From: Pedobacter sp. BAL39
Lineage (GTDB): Bacteria > Bacteroidota > Bacteroidia > Sphingobacteriales > Sphingobacteriaceae
Assembly (NCBI RefSeq): GCF_000170795.1
Contig: NZ_ABCM01000025.1
Coordinates: 16,887 to 80,886, forward strand
Direction: 5' to 3'
Length of the DNA: 64,000 nt
The notes under the pieces were generated by a model that did no database searches, was not told where the DNA came from, and saw nothing but the letters and a program-made list of their open reading frames with translations. Positions 42,747-50,788 of this stretch are shown piece by piece. Position 1 is the first letter of the stretch; every line of letters starts with the position of its first letter. The translations under genes were made by a program, and so were the position numbers.

Positions 42747-43247
42747 TTATCCATGGTTCAGCTGATAAATACTGAAGGTTAGTACGGCAGCAAAACTCAC
42801 CCAGAGGATGTAGGGGATAAAAAGTAACCCGGCTACCTTGTTGATCTTGTAAAATACCCTCGCGTTGATGATGATTACGATCAGCAGCACAACGATTTCA
42901 AATGATGCCATGCCGATGTTACGTGCGTAAAAAAACAGGAAAGACCACATCACATTCAGCACCAGCTGGATGGCGTAGACAGCCACGGTCCGCGGGAAGT
43001 GCGCAATGGAAGCCCGGCGTTGCCAAACCAGGTATGCAGAGATGCCAATCAACACAAACAGCGTAGTCCATACCGGCTGAAAGATCCAGTTTGGCGGATT
43101 AAAGGAAGGCTTATTGATGGTAGGATACCAGCTGCGTACAGATGGCACGGTCAGCAGACTGCCCAATATGCCCACGCCCAGCGTGATGCCGATGCTGAGG
43201 ATTAAAGCGAGAAGGTTGAATTTTGCGGGTTGTGGTTTGACGTCCAT
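42747..43247 (-). CDS. tspO: TspO/MBR family membrane protein
   Basis: 166 residues with five membrane helices. The family signature WYPTINKPSFNPPNWIFQPVW and the following LFVLIGISAYLVW, then LVLNVMWSFLFF, are intact. TspO proteins bind porphyrins or sterols and are linked to stress and tetrapyrrole handling. Start and length fit the family. Confidence 0.95.
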   Translation of the reverse strand: MDVKPQPAKFNLLALILSIGITLGVGILGSLLTVPSVRSWYPTINKPSFNPPNWIFQPVWTTLFVLIGISAYLVWQRRASIAHFPRTVAVYAIQLVLNVMWSFLFFYARNIGMASFEIVVLLIVIIINARVFYKINKVAGLLFIPYILWVSFAAVLTFSIYQLNHG

Positions 43248-43380
43248 ATTTAATCGTGTATCCGTATGATAAATGCTTCTTTGTTAAAGAAAATACTAAG
43301 CATGCTTAACTCAGTTTTCAATAAATTGTTTGAATCTTCAGCGAAGATAATGCAAAGTCCCCTGATTTAAATGTTGTTTA

Positions 43381-43411
43381 TTTGTAATAGTTCTAAATAG
43401 CTCTATATTTG
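43381..43411 (+). promoter_or_regulatory. promoter of the DUF4198-like gene
   Basis: TTTG (43381-43384), exactly 19-base spacer and TATATTTG (43404-43411): the best match to the Bacteroidota consensus in the window. It implies a 5' leader of about 120 bases, AT-rich, with the near-palindrome CCATTATATATGG just after the box. Confidence 0.65.
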
Positions 43412-43537
43412 TGGGCGATACCATTATATATGGTGAGGGGTTGCTTTGATTATATCCTTTTTCAATTAAATATCATTTTTAAAAAAAATCACCTAAATAA
43501 ATATATCTAAATAAATTAAACATCATTACGAAAACAC

Positions 43538-44245
43538 ATGAATCAATTTAAAACTCTTCTTATGGCATTAGTGCTTACCTTCAGTGTAAGCCAGTTGTTC
43601 GCTCATGCGCTATACATTGAAACCGCTGCAAGTGGAAAAAAAGGGGTTGCCCAGGATGTGAAAGTCTTTTATGGCGAACCTGCAGATGGTGCTCCTGAGA
43701 AGCTTGCCGATTGGTGGTCTGATACCAAAGAGTTTACCCTTTGGGCATGGAGTCCTTCAGGTGAAAAAACACAATTACAGGTAACGGCAAAAGATGATCA
43801 CTTTGTTGCTTCTTTTACTCCCGCTGCTGATGGTGTATATACCATTACTGTAAGCCACAATGTAGGACAGATTGCTGGAAAAACACAATATCAGTTCAAT
43901 GCTGCAGCATTAGTGGCTGTGGGTAAGTCTGATGAAGGCAATCAGCTGCTGGCCAATAAATCGGAGCTTGGCGTATTTGTCAATGTGAAAGAAGCATTGA
44001 AAAAAGGTAAACCTGTTGATTTCAGCAGCCAGTTTAAATCCGCCGCTACTGAAGGCATTTATGTAACGGTGTTCTCTCCTAAAGGATGGAGCAAAGAAGT
44101 AAAAACTGGTGCAGAAGGTAAAGCAAGCTTTACTCCGGAGTGGACTGGAAAATACATCCTTGAGGCATCCAAAAATGAAAAAGTGGAAGGCCAGGCTTTC
44201 GAAAGCGTGCAAAGGATTGCTACACTGAGCATTGGTGTAAACTAA
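43538..44245 (+). CDS. secreted DUF4198-like protein with possible N-terminal His
   Basis: 235 residues with a signal peptide. The predicted cleavage site (after QLFA, residue 22) would leave His23 as the mature N-terminus, in HALYIETAASGKKG. The rest is two beta-sandwich-like domains rich in aromatic and charged residues (EFTLWAWSPSGEK, GIYVTVFSPKGWSKEV). DUF4198 proteins often begin with the same AH-motif and are linked to metal transport. No metal-binding site beyond the N-terminal His is clear. It has a strong own promoter and a terminator, hence a single-gene unit. Confidence 0.65.
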   Translation: MNQFKTLLMALVLTFSVSQLFAHALYIETAASGKKGVAQDVKVFYGEPADGAPEKLADWWSDTKEFTLWAWSPSGEKTQLQVTAKDDHFVASFTPAADGVYTITVSHNVGQIAGKTQYQFNAAALVAVGKSDEGNQLLANKSELGVFVNVKEALKKGKPVDFSSQFKSAATEGIYVTVFSPKGWSKEVKTGAEGKASFTPEWTGKYILEASKNEKVEGQAFESVQRIATLSIGVN

Positions 44246-44265
44246 GACTGATCCTCAGATCTTTT

Positions 44266-44309
44266 AAAAAATGGCACCTCTGAAATGAAAACAGAGGTGC
44301 CATTTTTTT
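44266..44309. terminator. terminator after the DUF4198-like gene
   Basis: Perfect 12-bp stem ATGGCACCTCTG / CAGAGGTGCCAT with a 9-base loop, plus an A-run and T-run on the two sides. Strong in both directions between convergent genes. Confidence 0.85.
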
Positions 44310-44355
44310 ATTTATCGCATTAAGAGCAGTTGTCTTGCTTCCAGCCATTCCCGGG

Positions 44356-45336
44356 CTAGGCGGCAACCATATTTTTATTGTATTTGTTCCTGTATTCAAT
44401 TGGGGTCAGCCCTGTGATCTTTTTGAAAACATCCCTGAAAGCTTTGGTGTCGGTGTAGCCCACATCGAACATGACTTCCGTAATGTTTTTCCTGCTGCTC
44501 TCAAAACTTCTTTTTGCCGCTTCAATCTTTACCCGTTGGGTATATTCGACTACGGTATTGTTGGTGGCTTTACGGAAACGTCTCTCAAAGCTTCTTCTGC
44601 CCAGTGCAAACATCGAAGCGAGCTGATCTACCGATATTTTATCCTGATAGTTTCCTTCAATGAACTCCTGGGCTTTCCTGATGGCCTCATCGTCATGGTC
44701 TTTCTGTCCTTTGAACATCATGAAGGCCGCCTGGCTCTCCCGGTCGATGTCAATCGCAAAAAACTTGGAGGCAAGGATGGCAGTGTCCCTGTCCGTATAT
44801 TTTTCCACGAGGTACAGCAGCAGGTTCCAGTAAGAGTTGGCACCGCCGCTGGAATAAATGCGGTGTTCCTCGGTAAGGATGCTGCCATCTACCATGGTCA
44901 CCTCAGGAAACATCGCCCTGAACTCCGTTGCGTGCATCCAGTGTGTGGAACACTTCTTGCCGTTCAGCAGGCCTGTTGAAGCCAGCAGAAAGGCGCCGGA
45001 GCAAAGGGAGGCGAGCTCGGCTCCCTGATGGTATTGGGCCACTACCCATGGGATCAATGCTTCGTTAAGCCTGATGGCCGTGGCCATGTCGCCACTGATG
45101 GCGGGCAGAAAGATCAGGTCAGTATTTTTGACTTCTGTTGTCAGCGCGTCGGTATGAACAGTAAAAAGGCCTTTGTTGAGCTTGACCTCCTTGTTCAGGC
45201 CGACAAGTTTGACGTTAAATAGCGCCGGTTTTCCTGATGACTCCAGAAATTCGTTCACCATTCTGAATACGTAACCGGGATCAGCAATGGCTTCAATGAC
45301 AGCTGTTTCGGGGATCAGGATTGCAATGTCTTTCAT
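44356..45336 (-). CDS. GlxA-like transcriptional regulator (DJ-1/PfpI plus AraC domains)
   Basis: 326 residues. The N-terminal class I glutamine-amidotransferase-like domain has the nucleophile-elbow cysteine in LASLCSGAFLLASTGLL (Cys112) and GKKCSTHW. The C-terminal AraC double helix-turn-helix (about 210-315) has DQLASMFALGRRSFERRFRKATN and the second KNITEVMFDVGYTDTKAFRDVFKKITG. Family members sense small metabolites, and no hydrolase activity is established for this type. The target genes are not apparent from context. Confidence 0.9.
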   Translation of the reverse strand: MKDIAILIPETAVIEAIADPGYVFRMVNEFLESSGKPALFNVKLVGLNKEVKLNKGLFTVHTDALTTEVKNTDLIFLPAISGDMATAIRLNEALIPWVVAQYHQGAELASLCSGAFLLASTGLLNGKKCSTHWMHATEFRAMFPEVTMVDGSILTEEHRIYSSGGANSYWNLLLYLVEKYTDRDTAILASKFFAIDIDRESQAAFMMFKGQKDHDDEAIRKAQEFIEGNYQDKISVDQLASMFALGRRSFERRFRKATNNTVVEYTQRVKIEAAKRSFESSRKNITEVMFDVGYTDTKAFRDVFKKITGLTPIEYRNKYNKNMVAA

Positions 45337-45456
45337 GAGTTGAGGTCTATAATGGTCTAAGCGGTGATTTGGCTACCTAAAGATAGTCTGTATTCCTGAC
45401 GTAAACAACCCCTGCAATTGTCGTTTTTCCCCAAGGGCGCTTTTACGCCTTGCCAG

Positions 45457-45464
45457 TAGCTTTG
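45457..45464 (+). promoter_or_regulatory. -7 box (TAGCTTTG) for the VOC protein gene
   Basis: TAGCTTTG matches TAnnTTTG, 36 bases before the ATG at 45501. Confidence 0.45.
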
Positions 45465-45500
45465 TATAGGTTCAATGATAATTTTCAAATGCTGTAGAAA

Positions 45501-45926
45501 ATGATGCAGATTCATTCCTATCTGAGCTTTAACGGCAACTGCCGGGAGGCGATGCAATTTTATAAAAGCTGCCTCGGGGGTGAGCTGACTGTGCAAACTG
45601 TGGGTAGCGGACCTGTTGCTGAACACCTGCCTCAACGAATGAAGGATTATGTGCTGCATGCCACCCTGAAACAGGGGCCGATGATGATCATGGGCTCCGA
45701 CATGGTGGGAGATGAAGGGCTCAACAGGGGAAATGGGGTTTCCATGCTCATCAATTGCAGTTCCGAAATAGAACTACGGCGCTGCTACGACCGCTTGTCG
45801 GCGGGAAGCAGGGCACAGTCGCCTATTGAAGAAACTGCCGCAGGCGCTTTATTCGGCCAGCTCACTGATAAATACGGAAATTCCTGGCTGCTCAACTGTC
45901 AGCTGAAGGCTTCGTCAGATCAATAG
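45501..45926 (+). CDS. VOC family protein, PhnB-like
   Basis: 141 residues: HSYLSFNGNCREAMQFYKSCLGGEL at the start, then PRM-x-DYVLHATL, GSDMVGDE and a C-terminal FGQLTDKYGNSWLLN. This is the PhnB/glyoxalase-fold layout (paired beta-alpha-beta-beta-beta modules, metal-binding His and Glu positions). Family members are dioxygenase-, glyoxalase- or resistance-like; the substrate is unknown. It is a single-gene unit. Confidence 0.9.
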   Translation: MMQIHSYLSFNGNCREAMQFYKSCLGGELTVQTVGSGPVAEHLPQRMKDYVLHATLKQGPMMIMGSDMVGDEGLNRGNGVSMLINCSSEIELRRCYDRLSAGSRAQSPIEETAAGALFGQLTDKYGNSWLLNCQLKASSDQ

Positions 45927-46100
45927 AAAAATGCAGCAAATGTTTATTTGTCAACCCTTGGCAAACTGCTGCCATCATCCGGAAGGATCACCGTGCGTTT
46001 TCAAATTGATGATTAGGTACCTATCTTTTTGATAAAGACAATTGTAAAAATGCAGTTTTAAATTTTTCAGGCATTAATTTGAATTGATTAGTTTTAGGGC

Positions 46101-46367
46101 ATGGAAAATCAGGATAAAAACCCGTACTCACTTTTCAGTACCAGTATCTTTAAGGACTGGAAGGAAAATGGGGTGAAATATGTGAAGCTGGTAGAGCTGG
46201 AGTCAGACCTTGCGGTACAGTTTTTTGAGCTGATCCCGAATTCTGAGATCCCTGATGAGGCTGAGACGATCTACCACATTGATTCTGAAGATGTAGCCGA
46301 CCTCCTGCTGCCGGCGAAAAATGTGAAGTTCCTGGTGCATGACATTTACCTTGAAGGAGAGGAGTAA
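46101..46367 (+). CDS. 88-residue hypothetical protein
   Basis: 88 residues, acidic, with LFSTSIFKDWKENGVKYVKLVELESDLAVQFFELIP and an acidic C-terminus (HDIYLEGEE). No family is recognised. It lies 8 bases upstream of an AraC regulator, so the two are probably co-transcribed. A TAGTTTTA sequence just before the ATG resembles a -7 box. Confidence 0.6.
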   Translation: MENQDKNPYSLFSTSIFKDWKENGVKYVKLVELESDLAVQFFELIPNSEIPDEAETIYHIDSEDVADLLLPAKNVKFLVHDIYLEGEE

Positions 46368-46375
46368 CCAAGCGG

Positions 46376-47212
46376 ATGATGCGCCTCAAACATTTTGAAT
46401 TTAAGCGGTTTGGCTACCTGGAGTTTTCAGGCGACCTTCCCGGATTGCTGGCCCAATACGATTACCAGCCATTTGTCAAAGTTGTCTTTGTGAAGAACGG
46501 AGGGAAGGTGGTGATTGATTTCCAGGAGTACAGCCTGACTAAAGACAGTGTCTTTTTCATCAATGCGGGCCAGTATTACCAGTTTGGACAGACCTGTGAG
46601 GGGATGATGCTGTATTACAACCGCGACTTCTATTGTGTGGAAATCCATGATAAGGAGGTGGCCTGTGATGGCATCCTGTTTCATAATGTCTATGAAATTC
46701 CGGTGATTGAAATGGATGAAGCCTCCTCTGCAGCGATGTACAGGATTTTTATGGAGCTCAAAGAGGAGTATGATGCGGAGGAATCTTCAATGGAGGAGAT
46801 GCTGAGAATTCTCTTGAAGCAGATCATCATCCGGTCCACCAGGTTGTGGAAGCAGGCACATCACAGTGGAAACGAAGAGGTGAAACGCGAGATCGAGTTT
46901 TCCCGGAACTTCAGTCAGCTGATTGAATGGAATTATATGCAGTTGCATACTGTTGCGGACTACGCAGAACTGTTAAAGGTTAGTCCCAAGGTGCTGAACA
47001 AGCGGATTGTAAAGTATAACCATGTGGCCCCCAATGACCTGATCAAGGACCGCATTATACTGGAAGCCAAACGGCTATTGGTGCATACGGAGCTGAGTGT
47101 AAAGGAAATCGGCTACAAACTCGGTTATGATGATCCTTCTTATTTCATCAGGTTATTCAGGAAGCAGGCAAAGATGGCACCCCAACAGTTCCGGCTACAG
47201 TACCAATCCTAG
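46376..47212 (+). CDS. AraC family transcriptional regulator
   Basis: 278 residues (or one codon shorter, as two ATGs are in tandem). The N-terminal cupin-like domain has GYLEFSGDLPGLLAQYDYQPFVKVVFV. The C-terminal AraC domain has VADYAELLKVSPKVLNKRIVK and the second helix ELSVKEIGYKLGYDDPSYFIRLFRKQAKMAPQQFR. It probably regulates a stress response; the OsmC gene 260 bases downstream is a candidate target. It sits downstream of the 88-residue gene with an 8-base gap. Confidence 0.88.
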   Translation: MMRLKHFEFKRFGYLEFSGDLPGLLAQYDYQPFVKVVFVKNGGKVVIDFQEYSLTKDSVFFINAGQYYQFGQTCEGMMLYYNRDFYCVEIHDKEVACDGILFHNVYEIPVIEMDEASSAAMYRIFMELKEEYDAEESSMEEMLRILLKQIIIRSTRLWKQAHHSGNEEVKREIEFSRNFSQLIEWNYMQLHTVADYAELLKVSPKVLNKRIVKYNHVAPNDLIKDRIILEAKRLLVHTELSVKEIGYKLGYDDPSYFIRLFRKQAKMAPQQFRLQYQS

Positions 47213-47471
47213 CGTTTGATTTGGCATGATGTAGTGATGAATGGGGCAGATTCTGCCTTTAAAAAAGCGAGGGGAAAAAAGTCCTGTACAAGGGATGAAT
47301 GGTGCATTGCCAGCTGATGCTTTTCGTTGTAATTTTGACTTGTCAATTAAAAACATTTAAGATAACCATAGCGTTATGAAAAGTCAACATCAGTTCTTTA
47401 TCATTACCCTAGTTAATTATTGTAAATTGATTTAGAAAATTATTTTAACAATCACCAAAAAATAAAACAAC

Positions 47472-47891
47472 ATGAAACGTACAGCAAAAGCACATTGGAA
47501 TGGCACTTTAACTGCAGGAAGCGGAACTTTAACTTCTCAGAGCACTTTATTAAATGATACCCAGTACTCATTCAAAACAAGGTTTCAGGAAGGTATCGGT
47601 ACCAACCCTGAAGAACTGATCGCTGCAGCACATGCAGGTTGTTTCACTATGGCGGTTAGCGCCGCTTTAACTGACGCTGGTTTTACTGCCAACGACCTCG
47701 ATACTGAGGCAATCCTGGATCTGGATATGGCTGCACTGAGCATCACCGGTATCGAGCTGAAGCTGAAAGCAGCGGCCATCGACGGCGTTTCTGAAGAACA
47801 GTTCAAAGCGATCGCAGAAGGTGCTAAAGCAAATTGTATCGTATCAAAAGCATTGAGCGTAAACATTACGCTGGATGTTCAATATGCGTAA
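47472..47891 (+). CDS. OsmC-family peroxidase
   Basis: 139 residues. The catalytic cysteines are Cys57 in LIAAAHAGCFTMAVSAAL and Cys122 in AKANCIVSKAL, in the usual spacing, with the preceding NPEELIAAAH loop. These thiol peroxidases reduce organic hydroperoxides and are induced by osmotic or oxidative stress. Its position suggests control by the upstream AraC regulator. Confidence 0.95.
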   Translation: MKRTAKAHWNGTLTAGSGTLTSQSTLLNDTQYSFKTRFQEGIGTNPEELIAAAHAGCFTMAVSAALTDAGFTANDLDTEAILDLDMAALSITGIELKLKAAAIDGVSEEQFKAIAEGAKANCIVSKALSVNITLDVQYA

Positions 47892-47941
47892 CGTAACATT
47901 GAGATCCATGTGATCAGGAGGTTATAATTATGATAAAACAG

Positions 47942-47968
47942 AAGCAGGTCTCAGGGCCTGCTTTTTTT
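47942..47968 (+). terminator. terminator after the OsmC gene
   Basis: Stem GCAGG / CCTGC with an 8-base loop, extended by A/T pairs, followed by a run of seven T. Confidence 0.7.
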
Positions 47969-48113
47969 ATGCGGTCACCAGGTTCCTAATGCCCCATGCA
48001 TGAGCAAGGTTTTTCTGTTCTTGATCTCGAAATGGATTTTTGGCTTATTTTTTCCTAAATTGCGTGGGTATAAAGACATTCGTTTCTTAAGAGGAACCTT
48101 AATCGCTATGATA

Positions 48114-48566
48114 ATGAAAAAATACCTGCTGATTTCACTGATGTTTATGGGTTTAGGCGCTGTTGCCCAGACTCAAAAAATGCCTACCGCCACCGAAATG
48201 ACCACCAAAACCATGGAGGCGCTGGAGAAGAAAATCAAGTTAAATTCTACCCAAAGGAGCATCATTTATAACTACAATCTTGAATTGTCAAAGGAGCAGC
48301 TGGAGATGGCAAAAAAACGGCAGGCCGGTACTTTTGATCCGGATGATGTGACCAAATACTACAAGCTGCAGAATGATAACAATGATAAAATCAGAAATAT
48401 CCTGAAGCCAGAACAACTGCCGGAATATGAGAAGTTTCTTGAGGAGCAAGTAAACGGTGGTGACAAAAAGAAGAAAAAGAAAAAACGTGGAAAAGATGAG
48501 GAAGAAGAAGTCGTTACGGGGATTTCCGGGCTGAAACTCCCACCAACTCCGCCGCCAGCACCATAG
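48114..48566 (+). CDS. secreted hypothetical protein with charged and proline-rich tail
   Basis: 150 residues from the ATG at 48114; the longer frame to 48000 adds no meaningful sequence before the signal peptide. The signal peptide is LLISLMFMGLGAVAQ. The mature part is a helical, CpxP/Spy-like segment (KKIKLNSTQRSIIYNYNLELSKEQL and LKPEQLPEYEKFLEEQ). The tail has a run of Lys, then an acidic block (DEEEEV), then LPPTPPPAP. Whether it is a periplasmic chaperone is inferred only from the weak LTxxQ-like similarity. Confidence 0.65.
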   Translation: MKKYLLISLMFMGLGAVAQTQKMPTATEMTTKTMEALEKKIKLNSTQRSIIYNYNLELSKEQLEMAKKRQAGTFDPDDVTKYYKLQNDNNDKIRNILKPEQLPEYEKFLEEQVNGGDKKKKKKKRGKDEEEEVVTGISGLKLPPTPPPAP

Positions 48567-48616
48567 GTTGTTCTTTCATCTTGGCGCGCTGAGCCCCGTT
48601 ACCATCAAAATATCAG

Positions 48617-48648
48617 AAGCAACAGGTTTGGGCCTGTTGCTTTTTTTT
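48617..48648 (+). terminator. terminator after the charged-tail protein gene
   Basis: Stem AGCAACAGG / CCTGTTGCT with a 6-base loop and an eight-T run; it also lies next to the convergent Rpn gene stop. Confidence 0.8.
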
Positions 48649-48662
48649 ACTTGTAAAAATTG

Positions 48663-49544
48663 CTACGATAAGCTATCCCGGTCTTTGTCTTCTAGTTCCT
48701 TTCGTATCTGTTGGACTAATTCAATCGGTACCCCAACTGCTTTAGCAGCCTGTTCATCGGAAAACCTACATTGTTGAATGAGGTTAATGACGATAGCGTG
48801 ATTTCTTCGTTGAACTCCCTGTTGAACTCCCTGTTGAATTCCTTTTTCAAACCCTTCGATATAATAAGGATCTTTTTCTGCTTTAAATTTTGTAATTGTT
48901 CCCATAGCTGTTTTAAATTCTGATTGAAGTTTCCGAAGTTGTGTCAATACACGTAGTTGTTTTAAAAGCTTGTTGGTAGTCAAGTCCCCGTCTGGATTTT
49001 TTTTTAGGCGTTGCATGATCTGGCTGATGACCTCCGTAGGGGGGACTGCGCCAAAATCGCCAAAGATGGCGAGCAGCTGCTGTTCTGGTATCTCTGATTT
49101 GAGGAACAACTGATAGTCATACTGCCGCAGTTCAATCATGTGATAGCTGAACTTTAACTGCTCCTCTTCAATTTCTGGAGAAATCTTCTGGTTGCTGTGT
49201 TCCAGAAAGATCACATACTGTTTTACCAGGAGGTTATATTTCCTGCGAAGCATAGCCCTGTAGGTTAACATCCTGTTGGTCATACAGACATCCTTCCTGG
49301 ACTGCCATTCGATATGCAGGATGTAAGTTCCGCCCTGACTATCCGTGATCTTGCTGAGTTGATCAGGGATGACCTCGTTGGTATATTGTATGCTTTCCGG
49401 CAAATCTTCCCTGTCGATGATTTTTATCCCAAGCAGGTCGTTGATAAGTGCAGGCAAGACCTTCTGCATATTCTCCCGGACAATTTTATCATAAGTCTTT
49501 GACTGTTTTGAAATGGGGCTCTTTATGGTCGTGTCTCTCTGCAT
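48663..49544 (-). CDS. Rpn family recombination-promoting nuclease / putative transposase
   Basis: 293 residues. A PD-(D/E)XK-like nuclease core (transposase_31/DUF4351-related) has Asp61 and the E-x-Q motif Glu79-Gln81 in TYILHIEWQSRKD. A helical C-terminal part holds the repeat GIQQGVQQGVQ. The last part (FSDEQAAKAVGVPIELVQQIRKEL) is helix-turn-helix-like. Related E. coli Rpn proteins promote recombination and may act on mobile DNA. There are no inverted repeats or other transposon genes nearby. Confidence 0.85.
   Translation of the reverse strand: MQRDTTIKSPISKQSKTYDKIVRENMQKVLPALINDLLGIKIIDREDLPESIQYTNEVIPDQLSKITDSQGGTYILHIEWQSRKDVCMTNRMLTYRAMLRRKYNLLVKQYVIFLEHSNQKISPEIEEEQLKFSYHMIELRQYDYQLFLKSEIPEQQLLAIFGDFGAVPPTEVISQIMQRLKKNPDGDLTTNKLLKQLRVLTQLRKLQSEFKTAMGTITKFKAEKDPYYIEGFEKGIQQGVQQGVQRRNHAIVINLIQQCRFSDEQAAKAVGVPIELVQQIRKELEDKDRDSLS
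48809..48844. repeat. three 12-nt tandem repeats inside the Rpn gene
   Basis: GTTGAACTCCCT at 48809-48820 and 48821-48832, then GTTGAATTCCTT at 48833-48844. The reverse strand codes GVQQ-type units. Changes in unit number would keep the frame. Confidence 0.75.
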
Positions 49545-49684
49545 CTGTTAAAGCTTTCAATGCGAGTCTATAGATAATAAACCAAATAAAACAAACAGTT
49601 GCCTTAATATTAAAAATAAAATTTAATTGAAATTCCGGGCGGGTTGAACTCATTTATTGTGATGACTTTTTCGAGTTATTCTTA

Positions 49685-50788
49685 TTATTCCGAACTGTTT
49701 TTTAAGATAAATCCGAAACTTTCCGGCAGTATTTCAAGTTCTTCGATCCCTGAAGAATTTTTCACAAACTTCCCTTTAATTAAAGCAGTAGCCCTTGGTG
49801 AAACCCGGGTATTGGAGTGGTGCGTATGGAATACATATTGCAACTGTCCTTTTTTGTCTGTGAAGAAGTCGCCATGCCCGGTGCCATTGTATTTCAAAAC
49901 ATCCCTGCTGATGACTGGATTGTTTTCAAACTTTTCCCATGGACCCAGAGGAGAGAGGGAGGTCGCATAACCCATCGCATAATCCGGATTCCGGAAATCA
50001 TTTGCCGAGTAAAACAGGTAATACAAATTTCCCCGTTTGATGACCGTTGGGCCTTCCGTTACCGGCCAGTCGGTATGTGCAGTGTTTTCCCAGGGCTGAG
50101 TGCCAGCAATGCACTCCCTGGCGGTCTCAGGAAGGACGTCGGAGAGGTCATCCTTCATTTCAGCAACATATATCCTGTTGCCGCTGGTAAGCCTCACATG
50201 GTAGAGGTAGTTTTTACCATCCGTATCTGTAAAAAGAAATGGATCAATCTGTTTACCGACACCGGAGATGGCTTTATGCTGTTCTTGTTTGAATGGACCA
50301 AGCGGGCTGTCGCTGGTGGCTATGGCAATCTGCTCATCAGCGGTATACGCCATATAATACAATTTCCCACGTTTGAAAATCTGGGGTGCCCAGAAGCCTC
50401 CGCTACCAAATGCATCGCCTTTCGCCAGGGCAAAGCCATTTTTCTTTCCTGCAGGGCCCGACCATTTCTTCAGGTCTTTCGATTGATAAACAAGAAAGCC
50501 CTTTTCACTGCTCGTTCCATACAGATAATACGTACCCTGATCTACAAAAATCGTAGGATCAGCAAGATAAATCGTATCAGAAACGGGCTTGGTCATCATA
50601 GTATTGTGACCAATACTCATCAAGGTGTCACGACCACTGCTCGTTAAAGTATCATGGTCAATGCGCTTCGATGAAAGCTCATGATCTTTTTTTATTATGC
50701 TCTTTTCTGCTGTAAAAGCAGAAGCCTTGCCCATGCATACAGCAAAGGCAAGGCTCCATATCAATAGACTTTTCAAATTATTTGTCAT
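49685..50788 (-). CDS. glycoside hydrolase family 43-like protein
   Basis: 367 residues with a signal peptide (LLIWSLAFAVCMGKASA). A linker (about 43-66) holds three imperfect 8-residue repeats of the type xxxDTLxS. The five-bladed propeller follows: LADPTIF (Asp77), GKQIDPFLFTD (Asp182) and VTEGPTVIKR (Glu245) carry the three acidic residues of GH43-type enzymes. Many members cut arabino- or xylo-linkages. It overlaps the upstream glutaminase-like gene by 11 bases, which indicates one operon, the tail of the polysaccharide locus. Confidence 0.9.
   Translation of the reverse strand: MTNNLKSLLIWSLAFAVCMGKASAFTAEKSIIKKDHELSSKRIDHDTLTSSGRDTLMSIGHNTMMTKPVSDTIYLADPTIFVDQGTYYLYGTSSEKGFLVYQSKDLKKWSGPAGKKNGFALAKGDAFGSGGFWAPQIFKRGKLYYMAYTADEQIAIATSDSPLGPFKQEQHKAISGVGKQIDPFLFTDTDGKNYLYHVRLTSGNRIYVAEMKDDLSDVLPETARECIAGTQPWENTAHTDWPVTEGPTVIKRGNLYYLFYSANDFRNPDYAMGYATSLSPLGPWEKFENNPVISRDVLKYNGTGHGDFFTDKKGQLQYVFHTHHSNTRVSPRATALIKGKFVKNSSGIEELEILPESFGFILKNSSE

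Noticed and set aside
48663..49544. Insertion sequence around the Rpn/transposase-like gene
   Set aside because: No terminal inverted repeats or target duplications were seen on either side.
49817..50647. 276-codon forward frame inside the GH43 gene
   Set aside because: Antisense shadow; the reverse strand carries the GH43 catalytic residues and signal peptide.
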